Below, piece after piece: positions 7,328 to 15,017 of a stretch of 32,602 nucleotides of DNA (position 1 is its first letter; each line of letters begins with the position of its first letter). The DNA comes from Acrocarpospora macrocephala (lineage in GTDB: Bacteria; Actinomycetota; Actinomycetes; Streptosporangiales; Streptosporangiaceae), in assembly GCF_009687865.1 (NCBI RefSeq), contig NZ_BLAE01000100.1:1-32602 (forward strand). Direction: 5' to 3'. The notes below the pieces were generated by a model. The model was not told where the DNA came from, did no database searches, and saw only the letters and a list, made by a program, of their open reading frames with translations. The translations under genes were made by a program, and so were the position numbers.

Positions 7328-7339
7328 GTTTCGAGAAAC
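7328..7339. promoter_or_regulatory. Dyad GTTTCGAGAAAC at the XRE operon start
   Basis: The 12-base inverted repeat GTTTC-GA-GAAAC ends nine bases before the ATG of the operon's first gene and touches its GGAGG. Its core TTTCGAGAAA recurs upstream of the lanthipeptide operon (minus strand, 5667-5676). A looser dyad, CGAGAA...TTCTCG, spans 7332-7356. This is the expected place for an autoregulatory operator. That reading is an inference from position and symmetry. Confidence 0.4.
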
Positions 7340-7442
7340 TCTGCGAACCGTTCTCGGTCATGGTGACGTGGGAAGCGGAGGACGTCAACGGTGAGTAGCG
7401 TGCACAGATCTCGGAGATCGAGTGCTCACTCCCGGTGCGCTC

Positions 7443-7448
7443 TAAAGT
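7443..7448 (+). promoter_or_regulatory. -10 box TAAAGT for a leaderless bioD transcript
   Basis: TAAAGT fits the actinobacterial -10 pattern TANNNT and ends seven bases before the bioD ATG at 7456. This places the transcription start at or next to the start codon. No good -35 and no clear Shine-Dalgarno sequence is seen. Confidence 0.4.
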
Positions 7449-7455
7449 TGGGCGG

Positions 7456-8178
7456 ATGAGTGTGCTGGTTGTTACCGGGACCGATACGGGTGTCGGGAAG
7501 ACGGTGGTCACTGCGGCGATCGTGGCTTTGGCGGTGGGGCGGGGGGCTTCCGTGGCGGTGGTGAAGCCTGCTCAGACGGGGGTTGGCGAGGGGGAGGCCG
7601 GGGATTTGGATGAGGTCATCCGGCTGTCGGGGGTGACGACGACGTTTGAGTTCGCTCGGTTTCCTGATCCGCTCTCTCCGGCCGCGGCGGCGCGGGTTTC
7701 CGGGTTGCCGCCGGTTTCGCTGACGAGTGCGGCGGCCAGGATCGGGGCGCTGGCCGAGTCGCATCGGCTGGTGGTGGTCGAGGGGGCGGGTGGGCTGCTG
7801 GTCCGGTTCGATGAGGAGGGGGCGACGATCGCGGATCTGGCCCACGCGTTGCAGGCGCCGGTGCTGGTCGTGGCGAGGGCGGGGCTGGGGACGTTGAACC
7901 ACACGGCGCTCACGCTGGAGGTGCTGGCGCTTCGGGGGCTGGCGCTGGCGGGAGTGGTGATCGGGTCGTGGCCGAGGGAGCCGGGGCTGGCGGAGCGGTG
8001 CAATGTGGCGGATCTGGAGATGTTGGGGGCGCGGCCGCTGGCGGGGGCGCTGCCGGAAGGGGCGGGCGCGCTCGATTCCGGAGATTTCCGGACTGTCGCT
8101 CATGGGGGGCTCGCGCCGGTGCTGGGCGGGGGGTTCGACGCGGCGAAGTTCCGGGCGGAGGTGACTCCGCCGCGCTGA
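7456..8178 (+). CDS. bioD: Dethiobiotin synthase
   Basis: BioD carboxylates 7,8-diaminopelargonate with CO2 and ATP to form dethiobiotin. The 240-residue protein begins with the P-loop TGTDTGVGKT (residues 7-16), followed by VVKPAQTGVGEGEAGDLDEV, the PLSPAAAAR segment, VVEGAGGLLVRF and LVVARAGLGTLNHT, all standard for the family. The ATG at 7456 is chosen because the P-loop sits close behind it as in homologues; an in-frame upstream ATG at 7435 would add an unconserved extension. It is followed after 48 bases by bioB, so the two catalyse successive steps, although bioB may also have its own promoter. bioA and bioF are not in the window. Confidence 0.95.
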   Translation: MSVLVVTGTDTGVGKTVVTAAIVALAVGRGASVAVVKPAQTGVGEGEAGDLDEVIRLSGVTTTFEFARFPDPLSPAAAARVSGLPPVSLTSAAARIGALAESHRLVVVEGAGGLLVRFDEEGATIADLAHALQAPVLVVARAGLGTLNHTALTLEVLALRGLALAGVVIGSWPREPGLAERCNVADLEMLGARPLAGALPEGAGALDSGDFRTVAHGGLAPVLGGGFDAAKFRAEVTPPR

Positions 8179-8213
8179 TGGCGGGTTGGAGCCCGGGGGA
8201 AATCGGTCGCCCT

Positions 8214-8219
8214 TAGGCT
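8214..8219 (+). promoter_or_regulatory. -10 box TAGGCT for bioB
   Basis: TAGGCT ends seven bases before the bioB GTG at 8227. TTGGAG lies at 8186-8191, rather far upstream for a -35. There is no Shine-Dalgarno sequence, so a leaderless bioB transcript in addition to read-through from bioD is plausible. Confidence 0.38.
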
Positions 8220-8226
8220 TTGGCCT

Positions 8227-9252
8227 GTGACGGAGACCGAGATTCGCAGTGACGTACAGGCCGACATTCTCGATGTCGCGCGGCAACAGGTTCTGGAGGA
8301 CGGGCGAGGGCTCTCGCGGGAGCAGGCGCTGGCCTGCCTGACCCTGCCCGACGAGCGGGTGGCTGATCTGCTCGCGCTCGCGCACGAGGTGCGGATGAAG
8401 TGGTGCGGGCCGGAGGTGGAGGTCGAGGGGATCATCTCGCTGAAGACCGGGGGCTGCCCGGAGGACTGCCACTTCTGCTCGCAGTCGGGGCAGTTCTCCT
8501 CGCCGGTGCGCGCCGTCTGGCTGGACATCCCGTCGCTGGTCGAGGCGGCCAAGGAGACGGCCGCCACGGGCGCCACCGAGTTCTGCATCGTGGCCGCCGT
8601 GCGCGGGCCCGACAAGCGGCTGATGGAGCAGGTCCGGGAGGGCGTCAAGGCGATCAGGGCGGCGGTGGACATCAACGTCGCCTGCTCGCTCGGCATGCTC
8701 ACGCAGGAGCAGGTGGACGAGCTCGCGGCGATGGGTGTACACCGCTACAACCACAACCTGGAGACCTGCGAGTCGCATTTCGCCAACGTGGTGACCACGC
8801 ACACCTGGGAGGAGCGCTGGGACACCTGCCTGATGGTGCGCGAGGCGGGCATGGAGCTGTGCTGTGGCGGCATCATCGGCATGGGCGAGACGGTGGAGCA
8901 GCGCGCCGAGTTCGCCGCCCAGCTGGGCGAGCTGGCGCCGGACGAGGTGCCGCTCAACTTCCTCAACCCCCGGCCTGGTACGCCTTTCTCCGACTACCCC
9001 CTGGTGGACGGCACCGAAGCGCTCAAAACGATCGCCACCTTCCGGCTGGCCCTGCCCCGCACGATCCTGCGGTACGCGGGCGGACGCGAACTCACCCTGG
9101 GCGACCTGGGCACCCGGGACGGCATGCTCGGCGGCATCAACGCCATCATCGTGGGCAACTACCTCACGACGCTGGGCCGTTCGGCCGAGCAGGATCTGGG
9201 GCTGCTCCAGGACCTGAAGATGCCGATCAAGGCACTGTCCCAGACGCTGTGA
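8227..9252 (+). CDS. bioB: Biotin synthase (radical SAM)
   Basis: BioB inserts sulfur into dethiobiotin using a radical-SAM [4Fe-4S] cluster and a sacrificial [2Fe-2S] cluster. The 341-residue protein has the CxxxCxxC cluster motif at Cys77, Cys81 and Cys84 ([16 protein letters not shown]). It also has [75 protein letters not shown] and [14 protein letters not shown]. Its start is GTG at 8227. A Cys-rich protein resembling BsaP, required by mycobacterial-type BioB, is encoded about 3.5 kb away at 12771-12953. The gene is intact and of normal length. Confidence 0.97.
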   Translation: MTETEIRSDVQADILDVARQQVLEDGRGLSREQALACLTLPDERVADLLALAHEVRMKWCGPEVEVEGIISLKTGGCPEDCHFCSQSGQFSSPVRAVWLDIPSLVEAAKETAATGATEFCIVAAVRGPDKRLMEQVREGVKAIRAAVDINVACSLGMLTQEQVDELAAMGVHRYNHNLETCESHFANVVTTHTWEERWDTCLMVREAGMELCCGGIIGMGETVEQRAEFAAQLGELAPDEVPLNFLNPRPGTPFSDYPLVDGTEALKTIATFRLALPRTILRYAGGRELTLGDLGTRDGMLGGINAIIVGNYLTTLGRSAEQDLGLLQDLKMPIKALSQTL

Positions 9253-9322
9253 ACCCGTGCGCCGGGAACCTGGGCCAGACCGCCGGCGCGCAAGCCGTAC
9301 CAGCCGGAAGGCATGAAGAGGG

Positions 9323-9356
9323 GCGGGGCGGGAAGCATGAGCATCTCCTGCCCCGC
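9323..9356 (+). terminator. Hairpin downstream of bioB
   Basis: The arms GCGGGGCGGGA (9323-9333) and TCCTGCCCCGC (9346-9356) form an 11-bp stem with one G-T wobble and a 12-base loop. It lies about 70 bases after the bioB stop. There is no T-run, which is usual for actinobacterial hairpin terminators. Confidence 0.5.
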
Positions 9357-9371
9357 TAGTTAACCGACTGG

Positions 9372-9377
9372 TAGGTT
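9372..9377 (+). promoter_or_regulatory. -10 box TAGGTT for the ThDP-enzyme gene
   Basis: TAGGTT ends seven bases before the ATG at 9385. There is no Shine-Dalgarno sequence between them, so a leaderless transcript is likely. No clear -35 is visible. Confidence 0.4.
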
Positions 9378-9384
9378 TCAGCGC

Positions 9385-11019
9385 ATGGACAAGCATGCCG
9401 GTGACATCGCGGTCGCCGTCTCCCAGGCCTACGGCGTCGACACGATGTTCACGCTTTCGGGTGGCCACGTCTTCCCTCTGTACGACGGGGCCGTGCACGA
9501 GGATATGCGCATTCTGGATGTGCGCCACGAGCAGAGCGCGGTCTTCGCCGCCGAGGCGACCGCGCGGCTGACGCGCAAGCCGGGGCTCGCGGTGCTCACT
9601 GCGGGACCGGGGATCACCAACGGGGTGTCCGGCGTCGCGACCGCCCATTTCAACGGCTCCCCGGTGGTGGTGCTGGGGGGCAGGGCGCCGGCGTCCCGCT
9701 GGGGTTCCGGCGCGCTGCAGGAGATGGACCATCCGCCCCTGTTCGAGTCGATCACCAAGCTGGCCTTCACCGGGTCCGGCGCGGACGCGATCGGCCAGGA
9801 CGTCGAGATGGCGTTCCGCACCGCGCTGGCCCCGCATCGCGGCCCGGTGTTCCTGGACTTCTACATGGACCACCTGTTCGCCCCGGCCGAGGAACGCGCG
9901 ACCGAGACGCTGGCGCCGTCCCCGCTGGAACCCGACCCGGACCGGCTGGCCGAGATCGCGCGCCTGCTGGCCGAGGCGGAACGCCCGGTGCTGGTGCTGG
10001 GCTCCGACGTCTGGATGGACCGCGCCGAGGAGGCCGCCCGCGACTTCGCCGAGGAGTTCCGGCTGCCGGTGATCCCCAACGGCCAGGGCCGGGGCATCCT
10101 GCCCGCCGGGCACGAGCTGCTCGCCACCCGCGCCCGCGGCCTCGCGTTCGGCCAGGCCGACCTGGTCATCGTGGCCGGGGCCCCGCTCGACTTCCGGCTC
10201 GGCTACGGCTGGTTCGGCGGCAAGGACGGCGCGCCGCTGGCCCGCGTGGTGCACCTGGCCGACGCGCCCTCCCAGCTGGCCACCCACACCGGCCTGTCCG
10301 GTTCGGCGGCCGGCGACCTGTCGATGCTGTTCTGGGCCCTCACCCAGGCCTGCGCCACCGCGGGCGTCACCCCGCGCCCGGACTGGACGGAGAAACTCCG
10401 CGAAGCGGCCGCGAGCGCGATCGCCGCCGACGCCGATCTGCTGGAGTCCGACTCCGACCCGATCCACCCCATGCGCGTGTACGGCGAGCTCAACCGCCAG
10501 CTGGCCGACGACGCCGTGGTCATCGGCGACGGCGGCGATTTCGTCTCCTACGCCGGCAAGTACGTCGAGCCCCGCAAACCCGGCAACTGGCTCGACCCAG
10601 GCCCGTACGGCTGCCTGGGCACCGGCCTGGGCTACTCCATCGCGGCCCGGATCGCCCGCCCGTCCTCCCAGGTGGTCCTGCTCCTCGGCGACGGCGCGGC
10701 CGGTTTCTCCCTGATGGACGTCGACACCCTGGTCCGCCACAACCTCCCGGTCGTCATGATCTGCGGGAACAACGGCATGTGGGGCCTGGAAAAGCACCCC
10801 ATGCGCATGCTGTACGGCTACGACGTGGCCGCCGACCTGCAACCGCAGACCCGCTACGACCAGGTCGTGACCGCCCTCGGCGGCGGCGGCGAGCTGGTCA
10901 CGAAACCGTCCGAGATCGGCCCGGCGCTGCAGCGCGCCTTCGACTCGGGCGTGCCCTACCTGGTCAACATCGCCACGGACCCGGAGATCGCCTACCCGCG
11001 CACCACGACCGGCGTCTAG
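9385..11019 (+). CDS. Thiamine diphosphate-dependent enzyme, acetolactate synthase-like
   Basis: The protein has 544 residues with the three-domain fold of ThDP enzymes such as acetolactate synthase and 2-hydroxyacyl-CoA lyase. The catalytic Glu49 lies in RHEQSAVFAAEATAR. GPGITNGVSGVATAHFNGSP and VVVLGGRAP follow. The ThDP/Mg motif runs from GDGAAGFSLMDVDTL to ICGNN near residues 435-465, the usual GDG-x(about 25)-NN spacing. The substrate cannot be assigned: anabolic acetolactate synthase normally sits with a regulatory IlvN subunit, which is absent here, so a 2-hydroxyacyl-CoA lyase or decarboxylase role is possible. Its stop codon shares the palindrome CTAG with that of the convergent kinase gene. 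Confidence 0.85.
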   Translation: MDKHAGDIAVAVSQAYGVDTMFTLSGGHVFPLYDGAVHEDMRILDVRHEQSAVFAAEATARLTRKPGLAVLTAGPGITNGVSGVATAHFNGSPVVVLGGRAPASRWGSGALQEMDHPPLFESITKLAFTGSGADAIGQDVEMAFRTALAPHRGPVFLDFYMDHLFAPAEERATETLAPSPLEPDPDRLAEIARLLAEAERPVLVLGSDVWMDRAEEAARDFAEEFRLPVIPNGQGRGILPAGHELLATRARGLAFGQADLVIVAGAPLDFRLGYGWFGGKDGAPLARVVHLADAPSQLATHTGLSGSAAGDLSMLFWALTQACATAGVTPRPDWTEKLREAAASAIAADADLLESDSDPIHPMRVYGELNRQLADDAVVIGDGGDFVSYAGKYVEPRKPGNWLDPGPYGCLGTGLGYSIAARIARPSSQVVLLLGDGAAGFSLMDVDTLVRHNLPVVMICGNNGMWGLEKHPMRMLYGYDVAADLQPQTRYDQVVTALGGGGELVTKPSEIGPALQRAFDSGVPYLVNIATDPEIAYPRTTTGV

Positions 11020-12632
11020 GGGCTCGGCGTGGGGCTAGGAGTCGGCGACGGGCACGGGACATAGTTCACCGACACGGTGACGGTCGAACCGACGGGAGCC
11101 CGAGTGTTCGCCTGCGGAACCTGCTTGAACACCGACGTGCAGCCCAGAGACGAGTCTCCCTTGAAGGTGAACTTGGGCTTGAAGCTGGCGTTCAGCAGGA
11201 TGGTCCTGGCCTGCGCCTCGGTCCGCTGCCACAGGACGGGCACCGTCTTGGTCGGCCCGGTGGGGCTCGGCGACGGCGAAGGGGAACGCTTGGTCGGCGT
11301 CGGCGTCGGCGTGGGCGTCGGCTCCTCCGTGGAGGGCTCCACGGACGGCGTGACCGGCTCCTTCGTCGGCGACGGCGAGGGCGACTTCGGCGGGCGCGAC
11401 GACCTGCGCGTGGTGGACGGCGTCGGGCTCGGCGACTCGGTGACGATGCCAGCGTGCGGTTCCTGCGTGGGTTCCGTGCCCGAACCGGCGTTGGCCAGGC
11501 TGAAGCCGACCACCGCGAGCCCCGAGAAGAGCGCGACACCGAGCCCGGCCGCCAGGATGACCGGCCCCCTGCGGACCTTCCTGGCGGCCCGGCGAGACGC
11601 TCGGTTCGGCTGCTGCGGGGTGACGGCGGTGATCCCGGTGGGCGGGCCCTCGCCCACCCGGACCTCCTCGTTCCACGTGGTAGCCCCGGTCACCGGCCCA
11701 CTGAAGCTCTGGCTGACCGGCCCGCCGTACCCCTGACTGGCAGGTTCGGCCGCGAATCCGCCGGTCTGCGGGAACGGCTCGGGGAAAGCCGCCGACACCG
11801 GACCGGCGTGGACCGACTGCGCGGCGGCCTGGCTCATCGCGGCGGCGGTCGGCCAGCGGTCGGCCGGGGCCTTCTCGAGGGCACGTTCCACCACGTGCCG
11901 GATCGCGGGCGGAATGTCGGCGGGCAGCGGCGGCGGCATCTCGCGGATGTGCTTGAGCGCGATCGTGACCGGGGTGTCGCCCTCGAACGGGCGCCGCCCG
12001 CGCAGGCACTCGTACGCGACCACGCCCAGCGCGTAGATGTCCACCGCGAACGTGACCGGTTCACCCTCGGCCTGCTCCGGCGCGCAGTACGCGGCCGTGC
12101 CCAGCACCATCCCCGCGTCCGTCAACCGGCTGGCCGCGTCCGAGCGCGCGATGCCGAAGTCGGTGAGGACCAGCGTGCCGTCAGGCCGTACGAGCAGGTT
12201 GCCGGGTTTGACGTCGCGGTGCACGATGCCGCGGTCGTGCACGGCCTGCAGCGCGGCGGCGGCCTGGGCGATGAGCTCCATGGCCGGTTCCGGGCGGATC
12301 CGCCCGAGCCGGGACAGCAGTTTGTCCAGCGGCTCGCCGTCCACGAACTTCATCACCAGATAGGCGGTGGGACCATCGCCGGGCACCTCGGTGACGCCGT
12401 AGTCGTAGACGTCGACCACACCCGGGTGGTTGATGGTGGCCATCGCGCGGGCCTCGCCCTGGAACCGCACGGCGAAGCCGGGGTCGTCCAGGCGGCCTGG
12501 GAGCAGCACCTTAACGGCGACGGTGCGAGCCAGAACCGTGTCCTCGCCCCGCCACACTTCGCCCATACCACCGGCGCCGATACGGACGTCCAAGCGGTAG
12601 CGCCCGTCGAGCGTCGTCCCTCGGGCAACCAT
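11016..12632 (-). CDS. PASTA-domain Ser/Thr protein kinase (PknB-like)
   Basis: The cytoplasmic kinase domain (about residues 10-270) has the glycine loop IGAGGMGEVW, Lys41 in VAVKVLL, the catalytic loop IVHRDVKPGNLL, DFGIARSD and the APEQAEG segment. A linker and one transmembrane helix (GPVILAAGLGVALFSGLAVV) follow. Next comes a Ser/Pro/Thr-rich extracellular stretch with PTPTPTPTPT, then one PASTA-like domain from about VPVLWQRTEAQARTILL. The protein ends in another SPTPSPTPSP tail. PASTA domains bind muropeptides or lipid II, so this is probably a cell-wall-sensing kinase. It differs from classical PknB in having only one PASTA repeat. It is convergent with the ThDP gene, and its start is at ATG 12632. 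Confidence 0.93.
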   Translation of the reverse strand: MVARGTTLDGRYRLDVRIGAGGMGEVWRGEDTVLARTVAVKVLLPGRLDDPGFAVRFQGEARAMATINHPGVVDVYDYGVTEVPGDGPTAYLVMKFVDGEPLDKLLSRLGRIRPEPAMELIAQAAAALQAVHDRGIVHRDVKPGNLLVRPDGTLVLTDFGIARSDAASRLTDAGMVLGTAAYCAPEQAEGEPVTFAVDIYALGVVAYECLRGRRPFEGDTPVTIALKHIREMPPPLPADIPPAIRHVVERALEKAPADRWPTAAAMSQAAAQSVHAGPVSAAFPEPFPQTGGFAAEPASQGYGGPVSQSFSGPVTGATTWNEEVRVGEGPPTGITAVTPQQPNRASRRAARKVRRGPVILAAGLGVALFSGLAVVGFSLANAGSGTEPTQEPHAGIVTESPSPTPSTTRRSSRPPKSPSPSPTKEPVTPSVEPSTEEPTPTPTPTPTKRSPSPSPSPTGPTKTVPVLWQRTEAQARTILLNASFKPKFTFKGDSSLGCTSVFKQVPQANTRAPVGSTVTVSVNYVPCPSPTPSPTPSP

Positions 12633-12770
12633 GGTGCCCCATTACCCCCTAAATCACAGCCACCCCGGAGTTGTCCAACCAAGCAGACGCGGGTCACGCC
12701 ACGGTCACAAGAACCTGTGCGGAAGTGTAGCGGGCTACGGACGAATGGGTTTTACCCCCCGCGAAAAGGG

Positions 12771-12953
12771 TCAAGACGCAATTGTGCCGTGCTCGGCGCA
12801 CCGCGCGGTCCACCCGGTCGGCGTGACCTGCACGACCATTCTGCGGCGGCACGTGCCGCAGTAACGCGGCGGCTCCATCACCCGTGCGGCACGACATCCG
12901 CCATGATCGCCCACATTCACCGGCGCGCCACAATGATCGCAATAAGTGTCCAC
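12771..12953 (-). CDS. bsaP: Cys-rich small protein resembling biotin synthase auxiliary protein BsaP
   Basis: This is a 60-residue protein with six Cys in the mature frame: [37 protein letters not shown] and ARCAEHG. The pattern, especially [17 protein letters not shown], is the one I recall for the small proteins linked to bioB in actinobacteria (BsaP, Rv1590 of M. tuberculosis). BsaP is needed there for conversion of dethiobiotin to biotin, probably by supporting the BioB auxiliary iron-sulfur cluster. GTG at 12953 is taken as start because GGGAGGGG lies directly upstream; an ATG at 12980 would add nine residues and overlap the divergent thioesterase start. The assignment rests on motif memory and biotin context, so it is good but not certain. 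Confidence 0.68.
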   Translation of the reverse strand: MDTYCDHCGAPVNVGDHGGCRAARVMEPPRYCGTCRRRMVVQVTPTGWTARCAEHGTIAS

Positions 12954-12965
12954 GGCCCCTCCCAA

Positions 12966-12971
12966 TACAAT
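12966..12971 (+). promoter_or_regulatory. -10 box TACAAT for the thioesterase gene
   Basis: TACAAT is close to the ideal TATAAT and ends seven bases before the ATG at 12979, with no Shine-Dalgarno sequence. A leaderless transcript is likely. It sits within the 25-base space between two divergent genes, next to the bsaP ribosome binding site. Confidence 0.48.
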
Positions 12972-12978
12972 CGCGCAC

Positions 12979-13362
12979 ATGACTTTGGCACCCGGCCTGC
13001 GCGCCTCCCGGACGATCATGGTCGAGCGCGAGGACACCGCCATCGCCGCCGGCAGCGGGGACGTGCCCGTGCTGGCCACGCCCCGGCTGCTCGCCTTCGC
13101 CGAAGGTGTCACCACGGCGGCGATCGCCAAGGAGCTGGAGCCTGGCCAGACGTCCGTCGGCACCCGCGTCGAGCTCAGCCACCTGGCCGCCACCGGCGTC
13201 GGCGCGCACGTCGAGATCGCCGCCGAGCTGACCGAAGTGGAGGGGAGACGGCTCGTCTTCTCGGTCACCGCGGTCGACCGGCGGGGGGTTCTGGTGTTCA
13301 CCGCGACCATCGAACGCATGCTCGTCGACCGGGAACGTTTCCTGGCCAGAATTACTCGATGA
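12979..13362 (+). CDS. Hot-dog fold thioesterase, fluoroacetyl-CoA thioesterase-like
   Basis: This 127-residue single-domain protein resembles the FlK-type hot-dog thioesterases, which hydrolyse short acyl-CoA esters. Typical blocks are [58 protein letters not shown] and a closing [15 protein letters not shown]. The SHLAATGVG segment corresponds to the part of the family that carries the active-site His. The real substrate is probably an ordinary acyl-CoA; nothing nearby suggests fluorinated compounds. The ATG at 12979 is only 25 bases from the divergent bsaP start. The 3' end overlaps the convergent biotinyl-carrier gene by 11 bases. Confidence 0.85.
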   Translation: MTLAPGLRASRTIMVEREDTAIAAGSGDVPVLATPRLLAFAEGVTTAAIAKELEPGQTSVGTRVELSHLAATGVGAHVEIAAELTEVEGRRLVFSVTAVDRRGVLVFTATIERMLVDRERFLARITR

Positions 13363-13564
13363 CGGCGATGAGGTCGCCCTCCTGGATCACGTCGCCCTCG
13401 GCCACCTTCAGCTGGGCCACCACACCGGCGTCCTCAGCCAGCACCGGGATCTCCATCTTCATGGACTCCAGGATGACCAGGGTGTCGCCGTCCTCGACGG
13501 CGTCTCCCGCGGCGACGACGACCTTCCAGACGTTCGCCACCATCTCCGCGCGCACTTCAGCCAT
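13352..13564 (-). CDS. Small biotinyl carrier protein (single biotin-attachment domain)
   Basis: The 70-residue protein is a lone biotinyl domain with the biotin-accepting Lys36 in [10 protein letters not shown]. The rest ([18 protein letters not shown], then [18 protein letters not shown]) completes the beta-barrel. It closely resembles the 71-residue biotinylated protein TB7.3 of mycobacteria, whose gene lies beside the sigH/rshA region there. It is encoded 28 bases after the biotin carboxylase gene and presumably receives CO2 from that enzyme. No carboxyltransferase is in the window, so the final acceptor is unknown. The ATG at 13564 is preceded by GGGAG at a spacing of about six bases. 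Confidence 0.92.
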   Translation of the reverse strand: MAEVRAEMVANVWKVVVAAGDAVEDGDTLVILESMKMEIPVLAEDAGVVAQLKVAEGDVIQEGDLIAVIE

Positions 13565-13592
13565 GGTTGTCTCCCGTTCAATTCTTTCCTGA

Positions 13593-14924
13593 TCACGATC
13601 TCATGCGGGACACCAGGCCGGTGTCGTAGTCGCCGCTGACGAACTCGGGGTGTTCCAGCAGTTCCGCGCAGAACGGCAGGTTGTTCTTGGGTCCTTCGAG
13701 CGCGAAGGAGGCGACCGCCGCGCGGGCCCGGTCGAGGGCTTCGGCGCGGGTGGCGCCGTGCACGCAGAGCTTGGCCATCAGCGGGTCGTAGAAGGGCGTC
13801 ACCGTGTTGCCCTCGACATAGCCGGAGTCGACCCGGACGCCTTCGCCGGTGGGTTCCTTCCACAGGGCGATCTTGCCAGGGCCGGGGAAGAAACGTTTGG
13901 GATCCTCCGCATATACCCGGAATTCGATGGCGTGTCCGGTCGGCGTGGCGTCCAGCGCCAGGTCCTGGCCCGCCGCGATCCGCAGCTGGGCCTCGACCAG
14001 GTCCACGCCGGTGACCAGCTCGGTGACCGGGTGCTCGACCTGCAGCCGGGTGTTCATCTCCAGGAACACGAAGTCCTGCGCGTCGGCGTCGACCAGGCAT
14101 TCCACCGTGCCCGCGCCGCGATAGCCGACCGCTTCCCCGGCCCGTACGGCTGCCGCGAGCATGCGCGCCCGCAACTCGGGCGTGATGCCGGGCGACGGGG
14201 ACTCCTCGACGACCTTCTGGTGCCGCCGCTGCACCGAGCAGTCGCGCTCGCCCAGCGCCAGCACGGTGCCGTCGGCCAGGCCGAGGATCTGCACCTCGAC
14301 GTGGCGGGCCCGCTCGATATAGCGCTCCAGCAGGATGGCGGGCGTGCCGCCGAACCTGGCCGCCGCGCGGGAGGCCTGCTCGAAGGCCTTGGCCAGGGAC
14401 TCCTCGTCATGGGCGACGCCCATGCCGATGCCCCCGCCGCCTCCGGCGGTCTTCACCATGACCGGGTAGCCGATGCGCTCGGCGGCGGCCACGGCCTCGC
14501 CGGGTTCGGTCACCGGCTCGCGGGTGCCCGCGGCCACCGGGACTCCGGCCGCCTCCATCAGGTTACGCGCGTTGATCTTGTCGCCCATCCGGCGGATCGC
14601 GTCCGGCGACGGGCCGATCCAGACGATCCCGTCGTCGATCACGGCCTGCGCGAAGTCGGCGTTCTCCGAGAAGAAGCCATAGCCGGGATGGATCGCCCCT
14701 ACGCCCGAGTCCCGCGCGGCCTCCAGGACCTTGTCCTGGTCCAGGTAGCTCTGCGCGGGGTTGGCCGGGCCGATCGGGAGGGCCTGGTCGGCTTCGCGCA
14801 CGAACGGCAGGTCGGCGTCGGCCTCCGAGTACACGGCGACCGACCGCAGGCCCATGCCGCGCACGGTCCTGATGATCCGGCGCGCGATCTCACCACGATT
14901 GGCGATCAGTACAGAGTCGAACAC
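13593..14924 (-). CDS. Biotin carboxylase subunit of an acyl-CoA carboxylase
   Basis: The enzyme carboxylates biotin on a carrier protein using ATP and bicarbonate. At 443 residues it matches stand-alone AccC-type carboxylases. Visible are FDSVLIANRGEIARRIIRT at the N-terminus, AIHPGYGFFSENADFA, the ATP-grasp glycine loop MVKTAGGGGGIGMG, HVEVQILGLADG, ERDCSVQRRHQKVVEE, FLEMNTRLQVEHPVTE and FRVYAEDP. GTG at 14924 is selected because it starts directly at the conserved FDSVLIANRGE block; an upstream start at 14975 would add 17 unconserved residues. It forms an operon with the 70-residue biotinyl protein downstream. Confidence 0.95.
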   Translation of the reverse strand: MFDSVLIANRGEIARRIIRTVRGMGLRSVAVYSEADADLPFVREADQALPIGPANPAQSYLDQDKVLEAARDSGVGAIHPGYGFFSENADFAQAVIDDGIVWIGPSPDAIRRMGDKINARNLMEAAGVPVAAGTREPVTEPGEAVAAAERIGYPVMVKTAGGGGGIGMGVAHDEESLAKAFEQASRAAARFGGTPAILLERYIERARHVEVQILGLADGTVLALGERDCSVQRRHQKVVEESPSPGITPELRARMLAAAVRAGEAVGYRGAGTVECLVDADAQDFVFLEMNTRLQVEHPVTELVTGVDLVEAQLRIAAGQDLALDATPTGHAIEFRVYAEDPKRFFPGPGKIALWKEPTGEGVRVDSGYVEGNTVTPFYDPLMAKLCVHGATRAEALDRARAAVASFALEGPKNNLPFCAELLEHPEFVSGDYDTGLVSRMRS

Positions 14925-15017
14925 GCAGCCAACCCTACGGGCAGTGCCTGTTGTCAGCCGTACAGCGCAAACCACCGATCACCCGGCCACAATCTGTAGG
15001 AAGCCCACAACTGGGGC

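Noticed and set aside
7426-10842. Long minus-strand open frame of 1138 codons
   Set aside because: It runs antisense to bioD, bioB and the ThDP gene, whose conserved motifs are unmistakable. The peptide is a low-complexity Arg/Gly/Val/Asp/Gln mix typical of antisense frames in GC-rich DNA.
9385-11019. Assignment of the ThDP enzyme as ilvB/ilvG
   Set aside because: The fold fits, but there is no small subunit and no branched-chain gene nearby, and substrate-specific residues cannot be judged by eye, so no symbol is given.
11290-11345. Short tandem repeats of GGCGTC type
   Set aside because: These encode the Pro-Thr linker of the PASTA kinase (PTPTPTPT) and are ordinary low-complexity coding sequence, not a CRISPR or regulatory repeat.
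10779-13592. Plus-strand open frame of 937 codons
   Set aside because: It is antisense to the kinase and carrier genes. The translation is Arg/Gly-rich with no domain, whereas the opposite strand encodes intact kinase motifs.
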